Positions 47,058 to 56,555 of a stretch of 64,000 nucleotides of DNA are shown here, piece by piece. The notes below the pieces were generated by a model, which was not told the DNA's origin, ran no database searches, and worked only from the letters and a program-made list of their open reading frames with translations. This DNA is from Zygnema cylindricum (lineage: Eukaryota > Streptophyta > Zygnematophyceae > Zygnematales > Zygnemataceae), in contig JBBHKE010002488.1 of assembly GCA_037447655.1 (NCBI GenBank), positions 131,536 through 195,535 of the forward strand, read 5' to 3'. Position numbers and translations under genes: made by a program. Numbering within the stretch: position 1 is the stretch's first letter; the number at the start of each line of letters is the position of its first letter.

Positions 47058-47520
47058 TAAAGTGGCGACGGCGACAAATCAGCAGCGAAGTGGCGATGGT
47101 GATGAACCGGCACTAATATGGCGATGGCGACAAATCGACAGTGAACTGGCGACAACGACGAAGCGGCAGCGAAGTGGCGACGGTGATGAACTGGCAGTGA
47201 TATGGCGACCCTGACAAATTGGCAGCAAAGTTGGCGACGGTGAAGAATGCGCAGCGAAGTGGCGATGGTGATGAACCGGCAGTGATATGGCGACACCGAC
47301 AAATCGGCAACGAAGTGGCGACGGGGACGAACCGGCAGCAAAGTGGCGTCGGCGACAAACTGGCAGTGAAGTGGAGACGGCGAGGAACCGGCAGCAAAGT
47401 GACGACGGTGATGAACCGGCAGTGATATGGCGACACCAACAAATCGGCAGCAAAGTGGGGACGGCGACGAACCGGCACCGAAGTGGCGACAGCGAGGAAC
47501 CGGCAGCGAAGTGGCGACAT
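47058..47520. repeat. 28-bp minisatellite, about 16 copies
   Basis: The unit is like GTGGCGACGGTGATGAACCG plus GCAGCGAA. Two unit types roughly alternate: GATGAACCGGCAGTGAT and GACAAATCGGCAGCGAA. It is GC-rich compared with its surroundings and open in several frames on both strands. Confidence 0.9.
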
Positions 47521-47529
47521 GGGAGCCTC

Positions 47530-48610
47530 GGCCCGGGCTGTTCCGCTCCCTCTCCTAATTTTTTCCTCCCTCCCTCCAATTTTTTCCCCCTCCCTCCGTC
47601 CCTCTTTCCCCTAATCTGCCCCTATGTCCCACTAATTCCCCCCTCCCCTCCACCCGACTGACCCCCTCCCTCTTTTAATTTTTCCCTCCTTCCTCCCTTT
47701 GTTCCTCCTTCTCCACCTCCCTCTCTCTCACTCGCTAACTCTTTCTTCCTCTCCCCCCCACCCTCTTTTTCCCTCCTCTTCACCTTCCATCCCATCCCCT
47801 ACCCCCTTCTCCTCCTCTTCCCTCACCCAGTCTCCTTGAACCCCTCCATCTTTCTCCGTTTCTCTCTCCCTCTCTCCCTCCCTACCCCCTTCTCTTCCTC
47901 TTCCCTCCCCCCATTCTCCCTGAAACCCTCCATTTTTCTCCGTTTCTCTCTCCCTTTCTCCCTCCCTCTCCCCCTCTCCCCCTTTTTCCATCTCTATCTC
48001 TTCCACTCTCCCCCTTTCACCGTTTTCCTCCCTCTCTTCTCCCTTCCCTTCTTCGACCTCTTTCTCCCTCCCCTTCCCCCTTTTCCCCTTTCCCCATTTT
48101 CCCCTCTTGTACACTCTCCCTCCCTCTCTCCCATTTCCTCCATCCCCCTCTCTATCTCCCTTTATATCACCCCCCTCCTCTGCCGGCCCCATCAATAACC
48201 CTCCCTCATCCCCTTCCACTCCGTCATTCCCTCGTACCCTCTCGTCCTTTCTCCCTCTTTCCCCTCCCTCCCCACCTTCCTCTCCTTCCCTCTCTCCCTC
48301 CCTCTTTCCCTCCCTCTCCTTCCCCCCCTCACCCGCTACCTCCCCCTTTTCTTCCCCCTCCCTCTCTCCCTTTGTCCCTCCTTCACTTCCTCCCTCTTCC
48401 ACCTCATTTACCCCCCTCTCTCTCCCTTTCTCTCCTTCTCCCTCACCCCTTCTTTTGTTATCCTTCTCTCCATCCCCCTCTCCCTCTCCTTCTCCCTTTA
48501 TCCCTCTCCTTCCATCCCCCCCTCCCTCTCTCTTTCCCCCTCTCCCTCCCTCTCTATCCTTCCCTCCCTCTCTCCCTCCCTGTATCCCTCCCTCTCTGCC
48601 ATCCTCTCCT
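47530..48610. repeat. Long C/T-rich tract
   Basis: More than 1 kb of almost pure pyrimidines on the plus strand (CCCTCCCTCT-like words). It forms the Gly/Glu/Arg-rich 3' part of a minus-strand frame that begins in the ORF at 48640-49015. This is most simply repeat expansion. Confidence 0.85.
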
Positions 48611-48639
48611 CCATCCTCTTGGATAACAGATTGCCGAAG

Positions 48640-49015
48640 TTCGATGACTTCTTGCCAAAGATGGACAACTTCTCCACGTAGATGGATGACCTCTCGCTGA
48701 ATTTCGTTGAATTTTATGAGTAAATATTCGAACGATATATCGCCTTCCCGTTGGTGTGGTGCCGGTTTTGGTGGAGGACCCCTTCCTCCCCTCGGTTGCG
48801 ATGCCGGATTAGGTTGAGTAACCATAACAATACTTCGGAGGCGGATTTTGAACTCCTCCCTCCTAGAATTCCGAATCCGCTTTAATACATTCTCCCTTTT
48901 TTTTATAAAATATTGGACTTCTTCCGTCTTCTTACACCGGCAGAGAATGCGACTGAGTCGTGGGTCCCAAATATGGTGTACCCTCAAAACCTCACAAACA
49001 TCAAACTCATAGACA
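48640..49015 (-). pseudogene. Unrecognised ORF with coiled coil (WDPRL type), running into the C/T tract
   Basis: From about 49015 the frame reads Y-E-F-D-V-C-E-V-L-R-V-H-H-I-W-D-P-R-L, a basic segment (R-N-S-R-R-E-E-F-K-I-R-L), a Pro-rich linker (P-R-G-G-R-G-P-P-P-K-P), and a heptad helix (V-I-H-L-R-G-E-V-V-H-L-W-Q-E-V-I-E-L-R). The order matches the ORF at 28256-28640. The family is unknown. Confidence 0.35.
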
Positions 49016-49148
49016 CCCCTTCAGTGTCTAATCCAATAGAGTCGGATATCTCTGATGTCGAACGATGCGAATGCGGCGAAGGAAGTATTATTGTCATCCG
49101 TCGACATGTACATCTAAGTCGCATTTGCGGGCGTGTTAGGTGAAATGG

Positions 49149-49855
49149 TTAAGGGTTCTGGCATAGGTTGGCTGCTGCTTGAGGCCCTAACCTCTCCAAG
49201 ATTGTTGTACCTCCATTGTGGAGGCCAATCCCTAGGGTGAATGAAGTGAGAGAGGTGGAGATAAATGCGTCCATGGCATCATATTGCCTTTCAAGTGCAG
49301 GGAAGAGCCAATCTGGTTCCTCTAGCATATGGTTGATTGGCGATAACACTTCTTCGTTCCCATGCCCTATTGTTAACCCTAATTGCAGAGGAAACCATGA
49401 AAAAACAACATCCAACACCTCGTCTCGACTTTCATACACCGCTTCTTCTAGCCCCTCCATACTTTCAGCCGATTGCTTGTCCTTTGTAGAGGCCTCTCCT
49501 TCAAATTTGTCTACTTTCAAGTCCCCCTCTATGGTGTGCTCTGAAGAAGTAGCTTCCTTTTATGGTTCCTCTCTATTGACAATGGATTCTTCTGTAGAGT
49601 GTTCGGGTGGCTCATAATTTTCATCTTCTTTGCTTTTCAAAGTATCGAATAGCCCTAGAAAATCATATTGAAATTTGAAGGGTGCCAAAGGATGTCCTCT
49701 CATCCTGTATGGTTGTCCCTATATCAACTGCGTAGCAATTGCCTCCCCTTTTTCTTCCTCGTTTTGTTGTTCAAGGCGTGGAATAGTGGTGCGTGAAATA
49801 TTGCTACGTGGACGTGTGGTTTGTTTGGATGGAAAATCTATGGCGGTTGTTTAAA
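49149..49855 (-). pseudogene. Unrecognised acidic ORF with two in-frame stops
   Basis: One frame continues from about 49855 to 49149 with stops near 49725 and 49560. It includes M-R-G-H-P-L-A-P-F-K-F-Q-Y-D, an acidic middle, and E-E-P-D-W-L-F-P-A-L-E-R-Q-Y-D. I know no family for it. Confidence 0.3.
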
Positions 49856-50345
49856 ATTTCAAAGTGAAAAAGACAAGTGAAGAGAAATTTCAAAGTGAAA
49901 AAGACAAGTGAAGAGAGAGAGTAAGAATGTTAAAGGTATCAATGTGACGTACGAAGGGTTATAAAACGGAACTGACGTACGAAAGTTGACATAGGGTATT
50001 AGTACTCATTATTATTAGGGAATACTCGTATTAGTACTAAACTATTAACATAATCGCGTACGAAATTTAATTTCATTTGGCGTTGGGATTCAAACGAAAC
50101 GCTCTCCCGACATGTGACGTACTGAATCTATTTGTATAGCAATTCAATTGAATTGCTCGCACGAAACGTGACATACTACATTTCATTATGAATTGCGTGT
50201 AAATTTTTACACCGTTTCACGTTGTGAGTTAAACACCGAATTGCATTGCGATTCAACTGAGACGCTCGCAAATGTACAATTTGGAGTACACAGCGAGTCG
50301 AATCGACGTGGCGATCAAAGTAGTTTGGCGCGCATATATTCAAAT
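49856..50345. other. Intergenic DNA, no recognised feature
   Basis: AT-rich, with a short direct repeat (AATTTCAAAGTGAAAAAGAC twice near 49855-49905). Nothing else is seen. Confidence 0.4.
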
Positions 50346-50349
50346 TCAA

Positions 50350-50560
50350 ATATATGCGCCGCCGCCGCCGCTGCCACCTCGGCACAGTTACCACGTCACC
50401 ACCGGCGCTACCTCGCCACCGCCACCAAGTCACCACTGTCGCCACCACGCCACCACCGCCGCCACATCGCCACCGTCACCACCTCACGACCGCCGCCACC
50501 TCGCCACCGCCACCACGTCACCACCCCCACCACTTCGCCGCCGCTGTTGACGGTTTTCCC
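50350..50560. repeat. CCACCG-type triplet-rich repeat in the C-terminal exon of recombinase copy 1
   Basis: Imperfect CCACCGCCGCCAC-like words. It replaces, in copy 1, the sequence that follows S-K-C-E-E in copy 2, so it is an expansion at the recombinase 3' end. Confidence 0.7.
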
Positions 50561-50563
50561 ACC

Positions 50564-51030
50564 TTCCTCACACTTTGACCCTAACCCTACAATACCCTTA
50601 TTCAAAATAAAGTTGACGCTTACCTCTCGTCCCTATTTTATATTCTCTTAAATAATTTTTATTCTTTCTATGTTTTGTCCCCATTTTTTTCGTTAAAAAT
50701 AGATTACTTACCTCTTTAATATCCTCGAGAGCGTCGTCCGCCCATGGAAATGTATGTCGAAGAAGGCACTCAGGGACTTCAACACGAACTCGGAGTACAA
50801 GGTAAGTGTTTTTACTGTCTTCAAATCCAGTTGTACTAATAATACCTCGAAGGGGATCGATGTGAGGTAAGAGAGGTACATATGGGAGGTCACCCATCTC
50901 CCAAGGCGGGCAATATGCGCTTCAGAAGCCCTATTCACAGTTTTGTTACCCAGAGTTATAAACAACAAAACATCGACAATTATTACCTTCATATTCTATA
51001 ATTTAATGCAGGTCAAAAGAACGGGGATGT
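50564..51030. repeat. Duplicated segment, copy 1 (with 53029-53495)
   Basis: About 465 bp, nearly identical to 53029-53495, and covering the last recombinase exons and introns. Copy 2 is cut by the LTR of element G immediately after GGATGTA. Confidence 0.9.
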
Positions 51031-52420
51031 ACTCACCCTTTGCTCTCTGCTGCCCTTGCGCCTGACCCTCGCATTGCGTGTGTCTTTGAGTTGGAGACAA
51101 TGTCTAAACTCAAAAACATCGCCTGTATTACCTGAAGGTGGGAATGGTAGCCCAAAGGATTTTCGTTGTCGGAATCCTTTGGGAATAGAAAAATATCATA
51201 CCTGACGGGGTATCACAAATGTATATGACATACAAAAGTATATCATATAGAAAAGGTTGTTATCAGTGAAAACCGGATTACAAGTACGCATTCAAGTTTA
51301 CAAAACAAATGACTTTAGAAGTTTAATTCTTTAGTGTTACCCGGGCTCTCTCGAAGAAAAGTCGAGGCATCCCCATTCCGTGCCTCCTTTCTTGTGGAAT
51401 TGGTACAATAACCACATAGCGATCCCGTCGACAAGATGGAGGTCCCATTCTTTATTTCGGATAACAGCGAAATGCTCCTTCCGGCCATTCTGCAATATAA
51501 ATAACAATCGCACAATTAGTGGATACAAGCCTTAAAAAATGACGTTGTGCATGCAATGCAATTTAATATATTCAAAAAGAAAAAGTTAAAGCACCTTGTT
51601 AGTCTTGCTGTTCATGTCTAAAAATCCCAACATGTGACACGGGGTGGGACCTACACTCTCCACTTCCATCGAAAACAAATCACATAGGTTCACAGCCCTT
51701 GCGCTGTTTCCCCTTCCAGCAGCAAAATGAGTTAGAAGTGTCACACTACGAGCTAGCATGTTCTCGTGTAAAAAACCCATTGTCAAACATGAATCGAGCC
51801 ATTTTCTGCTCATCTCCTTAAGCTGCTTCCCATTGTAACCATCAGTAATAGCTCTCGATTGCCGATCCAAATACTCGCTTTTACACCTCACGCCGGTTTG
51901 TCGAATCTTTCCTTTCATAATAACTTTTGTTTAATGTCCATTTGCAATATCTTCTTCTGGAATTTTTAAAATTTTACACTGATATTTCTAAAAAAAAATC
52001 AATGCTTTCAACATTGCTTGTAAAAAGCCCTTTTTCTGCAAGTAAAAAAACAACATAAACACTTCTATCATGCAATGTTACAATTTCTCCTTACACAAAA
52101 CTATAACCCCTATTGTTTTCCTCCCTCTCTTCAACATTTTTTGTCAATTTCCCTACAACTCTTTTTCATGTCGACATGTTTTACACTAAGGTGCATTACT
52201 TCGTTTTGTAAAAATAAAAAACCATGGCCCAACGTACCAGTTCTTTATGGGCCCTATAAAAAGCATCTACTGACAATACTCGAATTACTATAGTGTCTTC
52301 CCAAGGTATGTCCACGTTCGGCCCATTATCTCCTGAATTTGTCCCTTCAATTCTTTGGATGTAGTCAAGAAAATCCTCATTTTTTTTACGAAACATGGCT
52401 TCTTGCTTGGCCCACCATTT
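50712..52420 (-). pseudogene. Crypton/Ndc10_II-like tyrosine recombinase gene, copy 1
   Basis: Five exons with GT-AG borders can be read: 52238-52420, about 51595-51918, 51341-51489, 51037-51201 and 50712-50930. Phases agree at 51341/51201 and 51037/50930. Exon 2 has A-R-S-V-T-L-L-T-H-F-A-A-G-R-G, with the likely first catalytic Arg, and V-G-P-T-P-C-H-M-L-G-F. Exon 3 has G-R-K-E-H-F-A-V-I-R-N-K. Exon 4 has S-K-T-H-A-M-R-G-S-G-A-R-A-A-E (catalytic HxxR). Exon 5 has R-L-G-R-W-V-T-S-H-M-Y-L-S-Y-L-T-S-I-P with the likely nucleophile Tyr, then F-P-W-A-D-D-A-L-E. This is the layout of Crypton recombinases, which cut and rejoin DNA through a 3'-phosphotyrosine link. Between L-T-S-I-P and G-F-E-D-S-K the frame must shift, in both copies, so the gene is probably dead or has an intron I do not see. 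The N-terminus is uncertain. Confidence 0.65.
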
Positions 52421-52634
52421 CTGTAAATGAAATCACATCACCGAAAACAACTCCATATCATTTGAAAAATAATGAAAACAAAATAACGATACACAATCAT
52501 GAAACATTCGTGCGATAAAAATTTGTTCAAAATTGCTTAATATCCACCCAAAACATTTAAAAAAAGAATACATGTTTGCCAAGCACCTTCCACTATCGCA
52601 TGCGTCGCTAGTACTGTAAGAAGGTTTCCGTCCC

Positions 52635-52740
52635 AACTGTCTCTTTTTGATTAGAAACTGCCTCTCGTCTGGTTTCTTCGGTGTCCGAACTGTCTCTTTT
52701 TGATTAGAAACTGCCTCTCGTCTGGTTTCTTCGGTGTCCG
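52635..52740. repeat. Two tandem copies of a 53-bp unit
   Basis: The unit beginning AACTGTCTCTTTTTGATTAG occurs at 52635 and 52688, practically identical. Since 53 is not a multiple of three, the two copies are read in different frames. Confidence 0.85.
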
Positions 52741-53394
52741 GAGTAAAAGAGGTTGGCTCCTCTGTACTCCTCTGAGTGCCCCTACTTGGTCCCGCATCGA
52801 CTTCGTCTTCCCTATCCCCCCCTTGAGTGCCCCTACTTGGTCCCGCATCGACTTCTTCTTCCCTACCTCCCCCTTGAGTGCCCCTACTTGGTCCCGCACC
52901 GACTTCTTCTTCCCTACCCCCCCCTTGAGTGCCCCTACTTGGTCCCGCACCGTCCTCCCTTCCCCCAGCACAACATTTTCCTGTCTTTTTCTCCTCTTAG
53001 GTTGTAAATTACGAACGTTTTCACTATTTTCCTCACACTTTGACCCTAACCCTACAATACCCTTATTCAAAATAAAGTTGACGCTTACCTCTCGTCCCTA
53101 TTTTATATTCTCTTAAATAATTTTTATTCTTTCTATGTTTTGTCCCCATTTTTTTCGTTAAAAATAGATTACTTACCTCTTTAATATCCTCGAGAGCGTC
53201 GTCCGCCCATGGAAATGTATGTCGAAGAAGGCACTCAGGGACTTCAAACACGAACTCGAGTACAAGGTAAGTGTTTTTACTGTCTTCAAATCCAGTTGTA
53301 CTAATAAGACCTCGAATGGGATCGATGTGAGGTAAGAGAGGTACATATGGGAGTTCACCCATCTCCAAGGTGGGCAATATGCGCTTCCGAAGCC
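52651..53394 (-). pseudogene. Tyrosine recombinase copy 2, C-terminal part
   Basis: The first part (53176-53394) matches the last catalytic exon of copy 1 but has lost one G in the R-L-G-R-W codons, so the Tyr-containing segment is out of frame; the P-E-C-L-L-R-H-T-F-P-W end is intact. The next exon (about 53068-52651) gives G-I-V-G-L-G-S-K-C-E-E, a basic K-R-R-K-R segment, and four 17-residue repeats (K-G-G-V-G-K-K-K-S-V-R-D-Q-V-G-A-L). Upstream exons are missing because element G is inserted at 53496. Confidence 0.6.
52767..52965. repeat. 51-bp tandem repeat, four copies
   Basis: The unit contains GAGTGCCCCTACTTGGTCCC and CGACTTCTTCTTCCCTACC. It is a multiple of three and stays in frame in the minus-strand exon, giving the 17-residue protein repeat. 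Confidence 0.9.
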
Positions 53395-53495
53395 CTATTC
53401 ACAGTTTTGTTACCCAGAGGTTTAAACAACAAAACATCGACAATAATTACCTTCATATTATCTAATTTAATGCAAGTCAAAAGAACGAGGATGTA
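53029..53495. repeat. Duplicated segment, copy 2 (with 50564-51030)
   Basis: See the copy at 50564. It ends at the insertion point of element G (ATGTA at 53491-53495). Confidence 0.9.
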
Positions 53496-54664
53496 TGAAA
53501 TTCTATGGGCTCTATTGCCACACAGAATTCGCAGGTCCAAAGGAAGCTAATATAGATAGTGCCGACTCCAAGTTAATATAAACCCAAATGATTGACCCCT
53601 TGACGATCATAACCCCATTACAGCTTCACCCCTGTGAAATAAGACTTTCTGTGTGCTTGCTTAGTTTCACTACAGAATGCAAAGTTAGAATATGAGTTTA
53701 GGATAACATTCCCCACTTTGACTTTCCCTTAGAAATGCAGCCACCCAGGCAGTCAAAAACTCTGACCGACTACACCCGTGTGTAGCTTGGACTCCCTTGA
53801 GTCCGCAGCGACAAAAATCACTGAAATTGGTCAACTGAGTTGATAGTTATGGTTGGCCAAAGTTTGCCATTTATACAAGGTGCTCTCTGGGAGAGGCATC
53901 TACCTACCAGAAATATTCTAAGTTCTAGTCCCTCTCTAAACCCCTTCTACTGAAGTACGGCGCCAATCACAAGACTGTACCGTACATAAAAGTACAGGCG
54001 TCGGAGTACTTTCTGTACGGAAATTGTACGACAAGACCATACGAGTGACAAATGTCACACCCAAACTTGTTATCTTGCGCTCCGGAGATTCCGCAATCCT
54101 CCAGCGCATTTCCACGTGTCATCCGGAGTGGCGGCGTCAGAAAACGCCAAGGCGGCCATTCCGGAATCTCGGCTAGCACCACGGCCGTCGATTAAAATCT
54201 GGTATCAATTCTTACCCGTCGAAAATAAGTGCGCGGTATTTGTTTCGCCGTCGAAACAAATGCGCGGTATCAGTTTTGCGTAAACCATACTTCACTAAAC
54301 TGTTTCTATGTACTAAGGATTTTTTTGCGCCGTTAAATGAATTCGTCTACGTGTACGTATTTATATAATTTTCAAACCCTATATGTCATAGCACTAGTCC
54401 TAGACTAAACGGACAAAGCTAACGGCTACATTGACGGACGGCAGGTACCAGGATCAATTCCTTGGTCCGTCAATACTTTTAGTAAACCCATCTATTTTCT
54501 GCTAACTGTCTGCTACAAAGCTTTAGGCAGCCATGGCCCTATCACCCTACCCAGCCTTCAGTGACTACAACAAGTGTGGGGGCTTGGTAAAGGGAGTTAG
54601 AGGTAGACCGCCTCTACATTTTTCCTATTATAATACAGACCTAGAAAATACTCAAATATCAACA
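53496..54664 (-). repeat. 3' LTR of element G
   Basis: 1,169 bp. It carries a type 2 hairpin at 54431-54473 (plus strand): TTGACGGAC pairs with GTCCGTCAA around CCAGG-ATCAATT-CCTTG, with one inner mismatch. Polypurine tract AAGGGGAG adjoins at 54665. Confidence 0.9.
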
Positions 54665-54682
54665 CTCCCCTTATTTTCTAGT

Positions 54683-55198
54683 CTATTTTCCTTTCGACTT
54701 CCTCACACAAATAAACACGCACTCTCTTTCCCTTTTTCTCTTTTTATTTCTTTTCCTTTTCTTTTCATAAAACTTTAAGAAAATACTCTCGTATTTAACA
54801 CAGTGCATTAGATGAACTGAAATAATTATTGCATCACATATTTTATTTAACATCCCACTTTTCATAAATCCGAGCAAAGATTTTATCCACCTCATCACTT
54901 TTTCATCCACACACAAACCGGTTTCCCTCTTGCAATCCAAACAGCCAGCCCCATCTCCAATCTGCAACACACACCCTGAGGCTAACCCTTTTACAGGCAC
55001 ACCTTCATAAATGTCATCACTCCCTTTAGTGATGTCAAACCCATCACCCCCAAAACATGAACTTTCCTCACTCTCTTCCATGGATTTCTTTCCACTCTCA
55101 CTTTCTAAATTTATTCCCAATAAATATTTCTCCTCCCCTAAACCTTTCATTAAATATTCCTCTTCTCCCCTATCTTTTAAAACCCCTTCTAGTTTCAC
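54683..55198 (-). pseudogene. RT/RNase H relic ORF of element G
   Basis: The 171-residue open frame begins with a piece of RT (G-E-E-K-Y-L-L-G-I-N-L-E for G-E-A-K-Y-I-L-G-I-Q-M-E). It passes into an RNase H remnant (F-D-I-T-K-G-S-D-D-I-Y; M-R-W-I-K-S-L-L-G-F-M-K) and ends in a Lys/Arg-rich tail. Catalytic Glu and the D-N-Q-A motif are lost, yet the frame is open as in E. Confidence 0.7.
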
Positions 55199-55402
55199 TT
55201 CTCCCCTTTCCTCGGAATCCGTTGAAGTTCCCTTTCCGACCAGTTTTCTAATTCCAAAATATCTATAATATTATCCTCATTAATTTTATTTTTCCCGTTT
55301 TCACTTATGGATCCTAGTTCTGACTTTCTCATTTCTAAGTCATACACTTTACACTCCTCGACATCCTCAAGTACCTCCTCTCTCTTTACTTCCCTTATAC
55401 CT

Positions 55403-56551
55403 TCAAAACCTCATTGTTGCCTTCGTGGAATTTTCTGTGTACTTTTCTCTCTTCTCCATTCTATCGATGTGAAGAAGCTCCAAGATTTTTTCATCCTCTT
55501 TCTCCTCTTCCCCTTCTTCCTCCTCATTCACACTCCAACTTCTAAGTTCTTCCAAACGAGGACACTCCTCCATATAGTGACCCGGTTTCCTACAAGCGAA
55601 GCAAACCCCCTTTTTCAAAGTTCCCCTTTCTTTTCCTCTCTCTCTCCTTCCACCGAAGTTTCGATAAGGTTTACCTTTGTCCTTCTTCCTTTCATCACGC
55701 TTCCGCTCCTCACCGTCGTTCCTCATATCATGCTTCCGCCAGTCACCACCAGCTGTAAATGCAGTCACCCTCTCACTTCCCCTACGAAGCTCCAAGGTGC
55801 TTTCTCTCACAAGAATTATCCCTATGGTAATGCTCCAAGTCCATGAGGAGACATCCATTCCCTGCATACGGTAAATGATGTCTTTGTACTCATATGGGAG
55901 CTTCATGATTAGTGTATTAATCTTTCTCTCCTCAGATTCTACATATCCCGCACTAGCAAGCTCAACATATAACGCAACAATATCATTGCAAAACTCTATC
56001 ATGCTACCGCCTTTATAAACATAGGCCTCTATTTCCTGTTTTACTAACTGCTGCCTCTGTATAGTCTCACTCTTATAAATCTGAATTAGTGTGTCCCAAA
56101 TTTCCGACGACTTGGTTAGATTTAAAAGAGTGATAGCTATAGACTTAGACACATATCTAAGTATGAGATGTTTTGCTATAGTGTTTTTATATTCCCAAAT
56201 TTTTCTATCATTTTCTTCAGTTTTTGGTTTAGTTATAACCCCCACAAATGGAACCGTAGCCGAGAGCCTAGCTCCCCTCACCATAGGTGTCCCTTTATCC
56301 TTCTCCCCTATTTCCCCTTCCACGGTAATGATTTTCCCTTCACCTTCCGTTGCATCTGAACTCCGGTTGGTTTTCTGGGCAGCCCCAGATGATTCTCCAT
56401 AGTGAGCTCCACCAAAGTCGGGTGGCGGACACCTCACTTGTCCCGAAACAATTCCCCACAAGTGCTTCTCGAAAAGCAATCCCTCTATCGTGAACTCCCA
56501 ATAAGTGAAGTCTGTTCTATCGAACATAGGCACCCTAGATGGTGGGCCCAT
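55403..56551 (-). CDS. gag of element G, open
   Basis: An uninterrupted frame from the PBS ATG (56549-56551) gives about 382 residues. It begins M-G-P-P-S-R-V-P-M-F-D, followed by W-E-F-T-I-E-G-L-L. The UBN2-type core (K-I-W-E-Y-K-N-T-I-A-K-H-L-I-L-R; K-I-N-T-L-I-M-K-L-P) comes next, then a Lys/Arg-rich region and an intact zinc knuckle C-F-A-C-R-K-P-G-H-Y-M-E-E-C, with an acidic tail. It is the only undamaged retrotransposon gag in the window. It would bind and package RNA in the particle. Confidence 0.85.
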   Translation of the reverse strand: MGPPSRVPMFDRTDFTYWEFTIEGLLFEKHLWGIVSGQVRCPPPDFGGAHYGESSGAAQKTNRSSDATEGEGKIITVEGEIGEKDKGTPMVRGARLSATVPFVGVITKPKTEENDRKIWEYKNTIAKHLILRYVSKSIAITLLNLTKSSEIWDTLIQIYKSETIQRQQLVKQEIEAYVYKGGSMIEFCNDIVALYVELASAGYVESEERKINTLIMKLPYEYKDIIYRMQGMDVSSWTWSITIGIILVRESTLELRRGSERVTAFTAGGDWRKHDMRNDGEERKRDERKKDKGKPYRNFGGRRERGKERGTLKKGVCFACRKPGHYMEECPRLEELRSWSVNEEEEGEEEKEDEKILELLHIDRMEKREKYTENSTKATMRF

Positions 56552-56555
56552 AACC

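Larger units (their letters stand above)
53496..56555 (-). mobile_element. Copia element G: 3' LTR plus internal region, no 5' LTR
   Basis: The 3' LTR is 53496-54664, with E-type ends (minus strand TGTTGATATTTGAG...TAGAATTTCA). The internal region runs from the polypurine tract to the PBS (56541-56555, perfect GGTTATGGGCCCACC on the minus strand). Immediately beyond the PBS, where the 5' LTR should start, is plus-strand pol sequence of another element (H). G is closely related to E and likewise lacks protease, integrase and RT. Confidence 0.88.

Noticed and set aside
47058-47520. CRISPR-like array
   Set aside because: The units are contiguous tandem repeats without unique spacers, in a eukaryotic genome.
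47728-48987. A 419-residue Gly/Glu/Arg-rich minus-strand frame as a real long protein
   Set aside because: About its last 290 residues are translation of the pyrimidine tract; only the first 120 or so look protein-like, and those are annotated separately.
50575-50600. Telomere-like CCCTAACCCTAC (also at 53042)
   Set aside because: Only two imperfect units, inside coding sequence of the duplicated recombinase exon; not an interstitial telomere.
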